Below are positions 36,092 through 42,996 of a stretch of 64,000 bases of DNA, one piece after another. Below the pieces are notes generated by a model, which saw only the letters and a program-made list of their open reading frames with translations, had not been told where the DNA came from and did no database searches. Positions within the stretch are counted from its first letter, which is position 1. Each line of letters starts with the position of its first letter. The translations under genes and the position numbers were made by a program. The DNA comes from Fibrobacter succinogenes. Lineage in GTDB: Bacteria; Fibrobacterota; Fibrobacteria; Fibrobacterales; Fibrobacteraceae. Location of the stretch: contig CADBHQ010000007.1 of NCBI GenBank assembly GCA_902794535.1, positions 41,446 through 105,445 of the forward strand. The letters are read 5' to 3'.

Positions 36092-36529
36092 TTAGTTTTC
36101 GTTGTTGTGCATTTCCATCTGTTCGCGGTCCATCGTGTGCTGCAAGTATTCCTTGAAGTCACGGTCGATGTTCACACCGTCGAGGTCGAGGTCATCGTTT
36201 TCCAACACGAACACGGCGCTCGGGTTATCGAGCCAGCCGACCACGTCCACCTGATCGAGTTTCATGGACTTGTCGCCTGCAGCCTGTGCAACGTATTCAA
36301 TCTTAGACTTCTGTACCCAACCCTGTCCGCAAGGACCTTTCACGAGCACTTCCGTTTCGCCGTCCTTAAGGATCGTCAGTTCATCATTAAAGCCTGCGGT
36401 ACAAACGACAGAACCACCATCTTTTTCCTTGGTCAGGTCCACGTCACCCAGCTTAGATTTAACCTTCTTGCCGGCAGCGAAAGAAACGCTAACCATCAGA
36501 GCAAGAGCAATTAAGAGCACCTTTTTCAT
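36092..36529 (-). CDS. Small secreted acidic protein of unknown function
   Basis: 145 aa from the ATG at 36527-36529 (MKKVLLIALALMVSVSFAAGKK); an in-frame ATG at 36568 would precede the signal peptide. The mature part has two Cys (SVVCTAGF and KGPCGQGW) in a beta-rich region that reads like an SH3-type barrel (TILKDGETEVLVKGPCGQGWVQKSKIEYV). An acidic, helical C-terminus follows (ENDDLDLDGVNIDRDFKEYLQHTMDREQMEMHNNEN). The SH3-like reading is tentative. It stands alone between the GH5 gene and mltG, with its own terminator, and is divergent from mltG. Confidence 0.7.
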   Translation of the reverse strand: MKKVLLIALALMVSVSFAAGKKVKSKLGDVDLTKEKDGGSVVCTAGFNDELTILKDGETEVLVKGPCGQGWVQKSKIEYVAQAAGDKSMKLDQVDVVGWLDNPSAVFVLENDDLDLDGVNIDRDFKEYLQHTMDREQMEMHNNEN

Positions 36530-36626
36530 ATCTTTCCTCAGAAACAGGTTAAAAACTTGACAATGCAAGTACGAATATACCTTTTATTTTTGACTTTCGT
36601 CAGATTTTCTTTTAAATTTTTGCGAT

Positions 36627-37634
36627 ATGAAGAAGATTTTACTTATTTTGGCCATCATTTTGGCACTTTTGGGCACTTTTTTGACCGTAAACCTCAAGTC
36701 CAGGATGGGTGAGCTGGCAAAAAACACCGAAACAGCCCTCATCGAGGTCCCCAAGGGGAGCTCCCCCGCAAAGGTTTTCCAGATTCTAAAACAGAACGGA
36801 ATTTGGAGCGACGACCTCGCCTTCCGGTTGACCATGAAAAGGTTGAACCCGAACCTCAAGGCAGGCTGGTTCGAAATCCCCGCTGGCCTTACATTGCCGC
36901 AGGTGCTCGCCATTATTGAAAGCGGTAAGGTCGCCGTACGCCGCGTAACCATTCCCGAGGGCCGCGCCTCGTGGGAAATCCCGGCCTATATAAAGAAGGC
37001 TTACCCCGACTTTAACGAGAACCGCTGGAACAAGCTCGTCCAAGACCCGAAGTTCGCCCGCTCGCTCGGAGTCGAAGCAAACTCCCTGGAAGGCTACCTG
37101 CTCCCCGACACCTACCCCTTCCCGATTGACGCCGACGAAGAGACAATCCTGAAGCACATGGTGGCCGCAAACCTCAAGGTCCGCGACGAAATGGAAAAGC
37201 GTCCGGGCTCCATGTGGAAGACTCTTGGCAGCTGGCACAAGGTGCTGACGCTTGCAAGCGTGGTCGAAGAAGAAACCGGCATTCCCGAAGAACGTCCGCT
37301 GATTGCAGGCGTATTCCATAACCGTTTACGCATCGGTATGCCGCTCGGGGCAGACCCCACGGTGCGGTTCATTTTCAGAAACCTGACCGGCCCGATTTAC
37401 AAGAGCCAGCTCAATAGCAATAGCCCCTACAACACCCGCAAATTCAAGGGTTTAATGCCGGGTCCAATTTCGAATCCAGGCCGCAAGGCGATTGAGGCAG
37501 CGCTGTTCCCGGCCACGACCGACGCCCTTTACTTTGTTGCAAAAGACGACGGTTCCATGACGCATTTCTTTAGCTCCAACTTGGCCGACCACAACAAGTA
37601 CAAGGACGTTGCCGCCAAGAACCGCGGAGAGTAA
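36627..37634 (+). CDS. mltG: Endolytic murein transglycosylase MltG
   Basis: 335 aa. One N-terminal transmembrane helix (about residues 3-22), a LysM-like region (VPKGSSPAKVFQILKQNGI, 41-59), then the YceG/MltG catalytic domain. The catalytic Glu is E214 in LASVVEEETGIPEER, matching the LASIVEKE motif of Escherichia coli MltG. VFHNRLRIGMPLGADPTV and SPYNTRKFKGLMPGPISNPG are also family signatures. The enzyme cuts nascent glycan strands at the inner membrane and sets glycan length. It fits the peptidoglycan theme of the mre-rod operon 11 kb away but is not linked to it. The start MKKILLILA is the only reasonable choice. Confidence 0.95.
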   Translation: MKKILLILAIILALLGTFLTVNLKSRMGELAKNTETALIEVPKGSSPAKVFQILKQNGIWSDDLAFRLTMKRLNPNLKAGWFEIPAGLTLPQVLAIIESGKVAVRRVTIPEGRASWEIPAYIKKAYPDFNENRWNKLVQDPKFARSLGVEANSLEGYLLPDTYPFPIDADEETILKHMVAANLKVRDEMEKRPGSMWKTLGSWHKVLTLASVVEEETGIPEERPLIAGVFHNRLRIGMPLGADPTVRFIFRNLTGPIYKSQLNSNSPYNTRKFKGLMPGPISNPGRKAIEAALFPATTDALYFVAKDDGSMTHFFSSNLADHNKYKDVAAKNRGE

Positions 37635-37700
37635 AATCCGGCAAAATCACCCTAAAAAGTGATTCACCAGATACAGTTGTATACAAAAAAAAATTTTCAA

Positions 37701-37722
37701 GCCCTAGCCTTTAGGCTGGGGC
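37701..37722 (+). terminator. Probable terminator after mltG
   Basis: 9-bp stem with one GU pair (37701-37709 with 37714-37722), TTTA loop. The T-run after it is short, so it may be weak or only a leader hairpin of the next gene. Confidence 0.4.
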
Positions 37723-37742
37723 ATTTCTACAATTGGCGGCGT

Positions 37743-39074
37743 ATGCAAGTGCAAGTCAAGGACAGATCCCTTTTAAGCCTTTCGTGGCCGCTATTCATTA
37801 CCTTCGGTATCGCCACGTGCCAGCCCATGATGGACAGCTGGTTCTTGTCACGTACGTCGGAGTCGGCGGCAGCGGGCGTGGGGGCACTTATGCCTGTGCT
37901 GGGCGCACTCTTTATGGCTATTAACGCCTTCGCCCAAGCAGGGGCGAGCATCGCCTCGCAGTTCATTGGGGCAGAACGCCCCAGGCAAGCTGGCACCACC
38001 CAGACTATGGTGTTGTTGGGTAGCCTCTTGTTAGGTGTTGCAATCACACTGGTTATAATCCCCCTAAACAACCAGATTGTAAGCTGGATGGGGCTTACAG
38101 GCGAGGCCGCCCACCACGCCCGCGACTTTCTGCATATTGTCTCTATCGGTTTTGCGTTCCGCGCCCTGCAATCCTGTCTCACGTCTTTGATTGCGACCCA
38201 CGGCCTTACCGTATGGAACCTGCTCGGAAACTTCATCACGATTATTTCGAACGCCATCATGAACGTCATCTTCCTGAACGGCTATCTCGGGTTCCCGCAG
38301 ATGGGCGTGAAGGGCGTGGCACTAGCCACCATGCTTTCTTGGCTGATTGCCGCAAGCATTCTGTTCTTGATTTTGCGAATTAAGGTCCACCACAAGATTC
38401 GCCGTACCGACTTCAAACGTTCCCGCGTGATTCTGCCCGACTGGATTCGCATCGGATTTCCGGCCGCGGTCGAGCCCGTAAGCTTCCAGATTTTCCAGGT
38501 GGTGCTGACAGCGATTGTGGTGCACTTGGGCATTATTGCCATGACCGCCCGCATCTTTAGTGCAAACTTCGCCATGCTCGCCGTCATTTTGAGCGTGGGT
38601 TTGAGTAGCGGAAACCAGATTCTCGTGGCTCACCTTGTGGGCGCCCACGACTTTGACAAGGCGAACCGCCGACTGCACCAAAGCCTGATTGCCGGTAGCG
38701 CAAGCGGGCTCATTGTGGCAATCATCGTTGCCCTCTTTGGGACCCAGTTGCTTTCGTTCTACACCAGCGACCCCGAAGTCATCCGCCTGGGCAAGCTCTG
38801 CCTGTGGTGCGACGTGATTCTGCAGCCGTTCAAGGCCGCAAACATGGTCATCACCTCGGCCCTCCGCGCGTCAGGCGATTCCAAATTCCCCGCCATCGTA
38901 GGTTCTGCCATGATGTGGACCTGCGGCCTGGGTACCGCCCTCCTGCTCGCCTTCGGTCTAGATCTCGGTCTCGTGGGTATTTGGCTCGGCATGGCCGCCG
39001 ATGAGTTCTACCGTTCTATCGTGAATTATATCCGCTGGCGTGGCGGCAAGTGGAAACTGTACGGCGTCGTATAG
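37743..39074 (+). CDS. MATE-family efflux transporter (second)
   Basis: 443 aa from ATG 37743. A GTG at 37659 gives an odd polar extension crossing a hairpin, so the ATG is preferred, with GGCGG as a weak ribosome binding site. About 12 transmembrane helices. Signatures: LLSLSWPLFITFGIATCQPMMDSWFLS, GALFMAINAFAQAGASIASQFIGAERP in the first half; LSVGLSSGNQILVAHLVGAHDFDKANRRL and SALRASGDSKFPA in the second. This is a NorM/DinF-like subgroup distinct from the exporter at 20372. The substrate is unknown. It lies 100 bp after mltG and is followed by a clear terminator. Confidence 0.88.
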   Translation: MQVQVKDRSLLSLSWPLFITFGIATCQPMMDSWFLSRTSESAAAGVGALMPVLGALFMAINAFAQAGASIASQFIGAERPRQAGTTQTMVLLGSLLLGVAITLVIIPLNNQIVSWMGLTGEAAHHARDFLHIVSIGFAFRALQSCLTSLIATHGLTVWNLLGNFITIISNAIMNVIFLNGYLGFPQMGVKGVALATMLSWLIAASILFLILRIKVHHKIRRTDFKRSRVILPDWIRIGFPAAVEPVSFQIFQVVLTAIVVHLGIIAMTARIFSANFAMLAVILSVGLSSGNQILVAHLVGAHDFDKANRRLHQSLIAGSASGLIVAIIVALFGTQLLSFYTSDPEVIRLGKLCLWCDVILQPFKAANMVITSALRASGDSKFPAIVGSAMMWTCGLGTALLLAFGLDLGLVGIWLGMAADEFYRSIVNYIRWRGGKWKLYGVV

Positions 39075-39119
39075 CAATTTGCTCAAAAACAGCCGTATTT
39101 TCCATCACGCTTTTTTGTT

Positions 39120-39144
39120 AGCCCCTTTTATTTGGGGCTTTTTC
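39120..39144 (+). terminator. Terminator after the second MATE gene
   Basis: AGCCCC (39120-39125) pairs with GGGGCT (39134-39139), followed by TTTTT. It lies 45 bp past the stop. Confidence 0.82.
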
Positions 39145-39160
39145 ATTGTATATTGTAGCT

Positions 39161-39586
39161 ATGATTTTGTCGTTCAAACATAAGGTAATGTTCCTGTTAT
39201 GCGCAGCAGCTTTCTGCTGGGCACAGGATTTGGATAAACCCGTGAACGACGTAGAAGTGTTCCGCCCTGAAAAGCGTGACACCAAGGTGCAACTGGTTGA
39301 CTCGACCAAGAGCAATTCCGTCACCTTGAACGTGGACATTTTCGCCGACGGCCTAGTCGGGTCGTACTACATTCTTTGGGACGAAGTCGATCTTTCCGAA
39401 GACATCAAGAAGCAGATGACCACCCGCGATTTCGCTCGCGACGAATTCTTTATGCAGAACATCGACCGCGAGCAGTTCGAACAGGAACGCCTGCTACAGC
39501 TCTTCGAAGACAAGAAGAAGGAATACTTCGCCGTCTTCCCCGAAGAAGCCCTCAAGATGCTTGAGGACCAGCAGAAAGACCAGTAG
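39161..39586 (+). CDS. Small secreted protein of unknown function
   Basis: 141 aa from ATG 39161 (MILSFKHKVMFLLCAAAFCWAQDLD); a TTG at 39146 is in frame but adds nothing. Signal peptide cleaved near residue 21. A short beta-like part follows (VTLNVDIFADGLVGSYYILWDEVDLSED), then a long charged helix (RDEFFMQNIDREQFEQERLLQLFEDKKKEYF) with coiled-coil character. No family is recognised. Its TAG stop is directly followed by the birA ATG with no gap, so the two are translationally coupled. A functional link to biotin ligation is not evident. Confidence 0.68.
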   Translation: MILSFKHKVMFLLCAAAFCWAQDLDKPVNDVEVFRPEKRDTKVQLVDSTKSNSVTLNVDIFADGLVGSYYILWDEVDLSEDIKKQMTTRDFARDEFFMQNIDREQFEQERLLQLFEDKKKEYFAVFPEEALKMLEDQQKDQ

Positions 39587-40483
39587 ATGTTTTCCCTCGA
39601 AAAATCTTTCAGCGATTGGAAACTCAGCGGTTTCGGAAATTCGCCCGCATTTCTTTTTGACAGCCTAGAAAGCACGCATAGCCTAATGAAGGCCCGAGCC
39701 TCCGCAGGCGAAATTGCGCCCGGCACCCTATTTGTCGCCGACACGCAAACAGCCGGACGTGGCCGTCATGAGCGCACGTGGGCATCGCCCGCCGGATTAA
39801 ATCTTTACTTCAACATTCTGATTCCACTTGGCGGAATCCCGCTTGCATCTGCCCCGCAAATCACGCAGGTAGCAGCGCTTACCTTTGCCGAAGTATTCAA
39901 GAGCCTGCAAGACGAATCCAACGCGCAAGGCCGCGGGAACAAGAACATCGGGAAAGTCACCGTCAAATGGCCGAACGACATTCTTTGCGGGAAAAGCAAG
40001 TTCTGCGGAATTCTGGCGGAGATTATTTGGGTTCCGGCACAAAAAGCCGATGCTGACCTGCGTCAGCATGACTTAAGGAAGCCAGCGGTCAGCATGGGAG
40101 TGGGCATCAATGTGAACAGCAGTCCGCTTGATTACGCCTACCTGGGCCGCGCGGTCACAACACTGAAAGACATCTGCGGTCAAGACATCAATCGCGAAAG
40201 ACTCTTGCAAATGCTCATTGCAAATCTGGAACGTGCGATTGGGCAGTTCCGAGCCTTCGGGATTCGCCCGTGGGTTGCCGCCTGGAAGCGCATGGACCAG
40301 TTTATCGGCGCACGGGGCACCATTATCGTCAACAATCACTGCACCGACGAAAATCGCGACAGCGGCTCAGGCGCCATCAAAAAAACAGGCTCCATTCTTG
40401 ACATGCAAGATAATGGAAGCCTGTTGTTCAAATGCGACGACGGCACTATCGAAACCGTCTACTCCGCCGACTTAGAAATTTAA
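39587..40483 (+). CDS. birA: Biotin--[acetyl-CoA-carboxylase] ligase (no DNA-binding domain)
   Basis: 298 aa. Attaches biotin to the biotin carboxyl carrier domain through biotinyl-5'-AMP. Core motifs: STHSLMKARA (biotin loop entry), QTAGRGRHERTWASPAGLNLYFN (GRGRxxR adenylate loop), VTVKWPNDILCGKSKFCGILAE (KWPND), and GVGINVN. The N-terminal helix-turn-helix of repressor-type BirA is absent, so it is a monofunctional ligase. A small SH3-like C-terminal domain follows. Residues 155-162 (DADLRQHD) are encoded by a REP-like palindrome and lengthen a loop between IIWVPAQKA and KPAVSMGVGINV. Start ATG abuts the stop of the preceding gene. Confidence 0.93.
   Translation: MFSLEKSFSDWKLSGFGNSPAFLFDSLESTHSLMKARASAGEIAPGTLFVADTQTAGRGRHERTWASPAGLNLYFNILIPLGGIPLASAPQITQVAALTFAEVFKSLQDESNAQGRGNKNIGKVTVKWPNDILCGKSKFCGILAEIIWVPAQKADADLRQHDLRKPAVSMGVGINVNSSPLDYAYLGRAVTTLKDICGQDINRERLLQMLIANLERAIGQFRAFGIRPWVAAWKRMDQFIGARGTIIVNNHCTDENRDSGSGAIKKTGSILDMQDNGSLLFKCDDGTIETVYSADLEI
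40050..40072. repeat. REP-like palindrome inside birA
   Basis: ATGCTGAC (40050-40057), CTGC loop, GTCAGCAT (40062-40069), then GAC. It shares ends and trailing GAC with the intergenic copy at 25422-25445. It is read in frame as part of a surface loop of BirA. Confidence 0.65.
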
Positions 40484-40502
40484 CCAGCGATTCTTTTCAG
40501 CC

Positions 40503-40736
40503 TTACTTTCTTCTTGTCTTATAGAAGAGGCTGCCGACCAGAGAAACGGCAAGCACCACGATCATCGCGGTAAGGCCCATGTCGGCAAGGTTCTTGTACT
40601 CGCCCACATGTCCCGATTCAATGAGCATAATAATAATCAGCGCAATTACGGCGGCGGTAGCGCCCATGCGGTCGAACATCTTGATTTTGTCTTCGATGGT
40701 GAAGGGCTTCTTGAACGGACCGTTAGTAAAGGGCAT
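40503..40736 (-). CDS. Small two-helix membrane protein
   Basis: 77 aa. The ATG at 40734-40736 has GGGAGG 8 nt upstream; the ATG at 40742 would leave only 2 nt. Two predicted transmembrane helices (ATAAVIALIIIMLIESG and GLTAMIVVLAVSLVGSLFY) follow a basic N-terminus (NGPFKKPFTIEDKIKMFDRM), and the tail KTRRK is positive. It overlaps the 3' end of the ubiA-like gene by 14 bp, so it is the last gene of the menaquinone cluster. No family recognised. It could be an accessory of the membrane prenyltransferase, but that is only context. Confidence 0.7.
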   Translation of the reverse strand: MPFTNGPFKKPFTIEDKIKMFDRMGATAAVIALIIIMLIESGHVGEYKNLADMGLTAMIVVLAVSLVGSLFYKTRRK

Positions 40737-41616
40737 TGACATCGCCTCCCATGCAAATCCACACGATGAGTCCTGCCATCACCAGTACACTGATTGCGAC
40801 ATTTGCCAAAAAGAAGTCACGGTTCATGGCATCGAGGTCATCGGATTTGCGGAATAAATGGATGTAGAGGATTGCAGCGGTCATGAGTCCCGTTACCACC
40901 CACCAGGGGATTCCCATGCCCCAGAACACGCCGAAAGCCACACACAAGGCAAGCATGGCCACATGACTCCAGAAAGCAATCTGCAAGGCGCGTTTGCGGC
41001 CAAAACGGGCAGGCACCGAATGTAGGCCCATCTGGCGATCAATTTCTTCGTCCTGAGTCGCGTAAATGATGTCAAAGCCGCCCATCCAGAGCATTAGAAT
41101 CACGAGCAAAAAAATCGGGAATACAGCGAATTCGCCGCGAATGGCTATCCAGGCGCCAAGCGGGCTCATGCCAATCGCAAACCCCAAGAACCAATGGCAA
41201 AGCCAGCTAAAGCGTTTCCAGTAAGAATACGAAAGCAACAAAAGCCACACAGGCAGAGCCAGCAGACCGGCAAGCGGTTGTAACAGCGCCGCAAACAGCA
41301 CGAAAAGCACTCCGTTTACAGCAAGGAAGGCAATCACCGACGCCTTGCTCAGGCGCCCTGCAGGCAGGTGACGCTTTGCAGTACGCGGGTTCTTGGCATC
41401 GATATCGGCGTCGGCAATGCGGTTGAAACTCATGGCGCTGTTACGGGCGGTCACCATACAGCCCACAATAAGCGCAATCATCTTGACCGCCTCCGCGGCA
41501 GCCATGCCGCGAAAACCGTTTGCCGCGACCCACATGGAGCCAATCGCAAAAGGCATCGCGAAAAGCGAATGACTAAAGCGCACCATGTGGCCGAATTCAA
41601 GAACCTTTTTAAGCAT
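40723..41616 (-). CDS. UbiA-family prenyltransferase, probably MqnP of menaquinone synthesis
   Basis: 297 aa, about eight transmembrane helices. The first Asp-rich motif is NSAMSFNRIADADIDAKNPRTAKRHLPAG (NxxxDxxxD) and the second is FDIIYATQDEEIDRQMGLHSVPARFG (DxxxD). The NPRTAxRxLPAG stretch and the FSHSLFAMPFA start match the UbiA/MqnP group, not MenA. It transfers a polyprenyl chain to an aromatic acid in the inner membrane. It follows ubiX by 2 bp and ubiE before that. UbiX makes the prenyl-FMN needed by UbiD-like decarboxylases, a step of the futalosine route but not of the classic Men route. MqnP is therefore the best guess; UbiA proper is unlikely in a strict anaerobe. Confidence 0.85.
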   Translation of the reverse strand: MLKKVLEFGHMVRFSHSLFAMPFAIGSMWVAANGFRGMAAAEAVKMIALIVGCMVTARNSAMSFNRIADADIDAKNPRTAKRHLPAGRLSKASVIAFLAVNGVLFVLFAALLQPLAGLLALPVWLLLLSYSYWKRFSWLCHWFLGFAIGMSPLGAWIAIRGEFAVFPIFLLVILMLWMGGFDIIYATQDEEIDRQMGLHSVPARFGRKRALQIAFWSHVAMLALCVAFGVFWGMGIPWWVVTGLMTAAILYIHLFRKSDDLDAMNRDFFLANVAISVLVMAGLIVWICMGGDVNALY

Positions 41617-41618
41617 AC

Positions 41619-42248
41619 TTATTTCTTTTTAGCTCTCACCTTGGCCAAGTGCTTCACAGAAGGGGTTTTCTGTTTTACCACTTTAGGTATCGAAATTCCC
41701 TTCCAAGGTTTCACAATGTCGGCAGCGTCCCTCATTGCACCCAAGTGCATCAGGATTTTCGCGACTACGGTATCCACCAATTCTTCGATTGTCTTCGGGT
41801 GGTCATAAAAATGCGGCGACGCCGGAATCACAATCCCGCCTTGACGAGTCAAACGGGTCATGTTATCCAAGTGGATCAAGTTGTAGGGGGTTTCGCGCGG
41901 CACCACAACCAAAGGGCGGCGTTCCTTGAGGCAAACATCGGCAGCGCGAATCAGCAAATTGTCAGACGTTCCACCAGCAATGCGACCAATCGTACCCATG
42001 GAGCACGGAACCACAGCCATACCCGCATAATCGGCAGAACCGCTTGCACATTCGGCAAAGAAGTTCTTCACGTCAGGAGCATCATCCACGTAATCGAACA
42101 GTTCGTCCTGACCTTCGTAGGCAACGACTCCCCTGCCCGGCGGCGTCACCAAAGCGGTCACATGGTGTCCTAAACGTTTTAAATGCATTGCGGTCCTTGT
42201 CGCGTAAATGGCGCCGCTTGCACCGGTTACCCCCAAAATGAACCTCAT
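41619..42248 (-). CDS. ubiX: UbiX-type flavin prenyltransferase
   Basis: 209 aa from the ATG at 42246-42248, which overlaps the ubiE stop (ATGA) and has GAGGAG upstream; the ATG-like start at 42293 is discarded. Uses dimethylallyl phosphate and FMNH2 to make prenyl-FMN, the cofactor of UbiD-family decarboxylases. Signatures: MRFILGVTGASGAIYATRTA, VVPCSMGTIGRIAGGTSDNLLIRAADVCLKERRPLVVVPRETPYN (SMxTxxxIAxG and the PRE-TP loop), and GGIVIPASPHFYDHPKT. The C-terminal about 25 residues are Lys-rich and not conserved. The centre of a ubiE-ubiX-ubiA cluster. Confidence 0.94.
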   Translation of the reverse strand: MRFILGVTGASGAIYATRTAMHLKRLGHHVTALVTPPGRGVVAYEGQDELFDYVDDAPDVKNFFAECASGSADYAGMAVVPCSMGTIGRIAGGTSDNLLIRAADVCLKERRPLVVVPRETPYNLIHLDNMTRLTRQGGIVIPASPHFYDHPKTIEELVDTVVAKILMHLGAMRDAADIVKPWKGISIPKVVKQKTPSVKHLAKVRAKKK

Positions 42249-42925
42249 GTTCGTCTCCTCAATAATACGCGGTAGGCCACCCCGAAAAAGCACGGCTTCA
42301 CGTGCACCAGTTCAAAGCCGTTCGATTCCGCCATTGCGACAAAATCCTTGACCGGCAAAAAACGAAGCACAGAATTCACCAAATATTCGTAAGCTTCCCG
42401 CTTGCTAAAAAAGGCTCCCAGCACCGGAATAAAAAGCGGTGCAAGTCTCTTGTAGAAAAACTTGTTGAATGCGTTTCTCGGAGAAAAAAATTCCAATACC
42501 TGCAAGTACCCCCCATTTGAGAGCACACGGGCAGATTCCTTCAAGCCACCTTCGGCATCGGGCAAGTTTCGCATTCCAAAGCCGTTCAACACCACATCGA
42601 ACGAGGCATCACCAAAAGGCATTTTCATGGCATCGAGCTGCATGGGAACCGCTGTCATTTTCTTGCCAGCAGCCCCTTTTAGCATACCAAACGAAAAGTC
42701 GCCCAAAACGGCGACATCTGGCTTGCCATTGAATTTTTCGTAAGTAACCGCAAAATCGCCCGTGCCCCCACACAAGTCTAAAAGACGTTTGCCGGGTTTT
42801 TGCCGTCTCAGTTCGCGACAGCAACTGCGGCGCCACAAGATGTCCTGAAAGCAACTGAGCGTATGATTTAAAAAATCATAGCGGTTGGCAATTTCGTCAA
42901 ACATCTTGCGCACAGGGCTTCGCAT
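42245..42925 (-). CDS. ubiE: UbiE/MenG demethylmenaquinone methyltransferase
   Basis: 226 aa from the ATG at 42923-42925 (MRSPVRKMFDEIANRYDFLNH); the in-frame start at 42979 lies in the terminator hairpin and is rejected. SAM-dependent C-methylation of demethylmenaquinone, the last step of menaquinone synthesis. Motifs: FDEIANRYDFLNHTLS, LLDLCGGTGDFA (SAM binding), DASFDVVLNGFGMRNLPD (FxxxxxxFGLRNxxD), and the C-terminal FFGVAYRVLLRR. All fit UbiE/MenG. First gene of the cluster. Anaerobes such as Fibrobacter use menaquinone in fumarate reduction, so MenG activity is more likely than a ubiquinone role. Confidence 0.93.
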   Translation of the reverse strand: MRSPVRKMFDEIANRYDFLNHTLSCFQDILWRRSCCRELRRQKPGKRLLDLCGGTGDFAVTYEKFNGKPDVAVLGDFSFGMLKGAAGKKMTAVPMQLDAMKMPFGDASFDVVLNGFGMRNLPDAEGGLKESARVLSNGGYLQVLEFFSPRNAFNKFFYKRLAPLFIPVLGAFFSKREAYEYLVNSVLRFLPVKDFVAMAESNGFELVHVKPCFFGVAYRVLLRRRT

Positions 42926-42941
42926 GACGCCAAATATAGAA

Positions 42942-42976
42942 AAAGGAACCCGGCTATCAAGCCACAGGTTCCTTTC
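42942..42976 (-). terminator. Terminator downstream of the CotH gene
   Basis: Outer stem AAAGGAACC (42942-42950) with GGTTCCTTT (42968-42976), plus an inner 4-bp stem GGCT/AGCC. It lies between the CotH gene stop at 42997 and the ubiE start. Confidence 0.7.
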
Positions 42977-42996
42977 CAAAAACTTACAAAGCGCTA

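Noticed and set aside
37676..37685. Short palindrome TTGTATACAA between mltG and the MATE gene
   Set aside because: Only 10 bp with no spacer; likely by chance in an AT-rich intergenic region.
37659..37742. GTG start extending the second MATE protein by 28 residues
   Set aside because: The extension is polar, passes through a hairpin, and has no ribosome binding site; the ATG at 37743 gives the normal MATE N-terminus.
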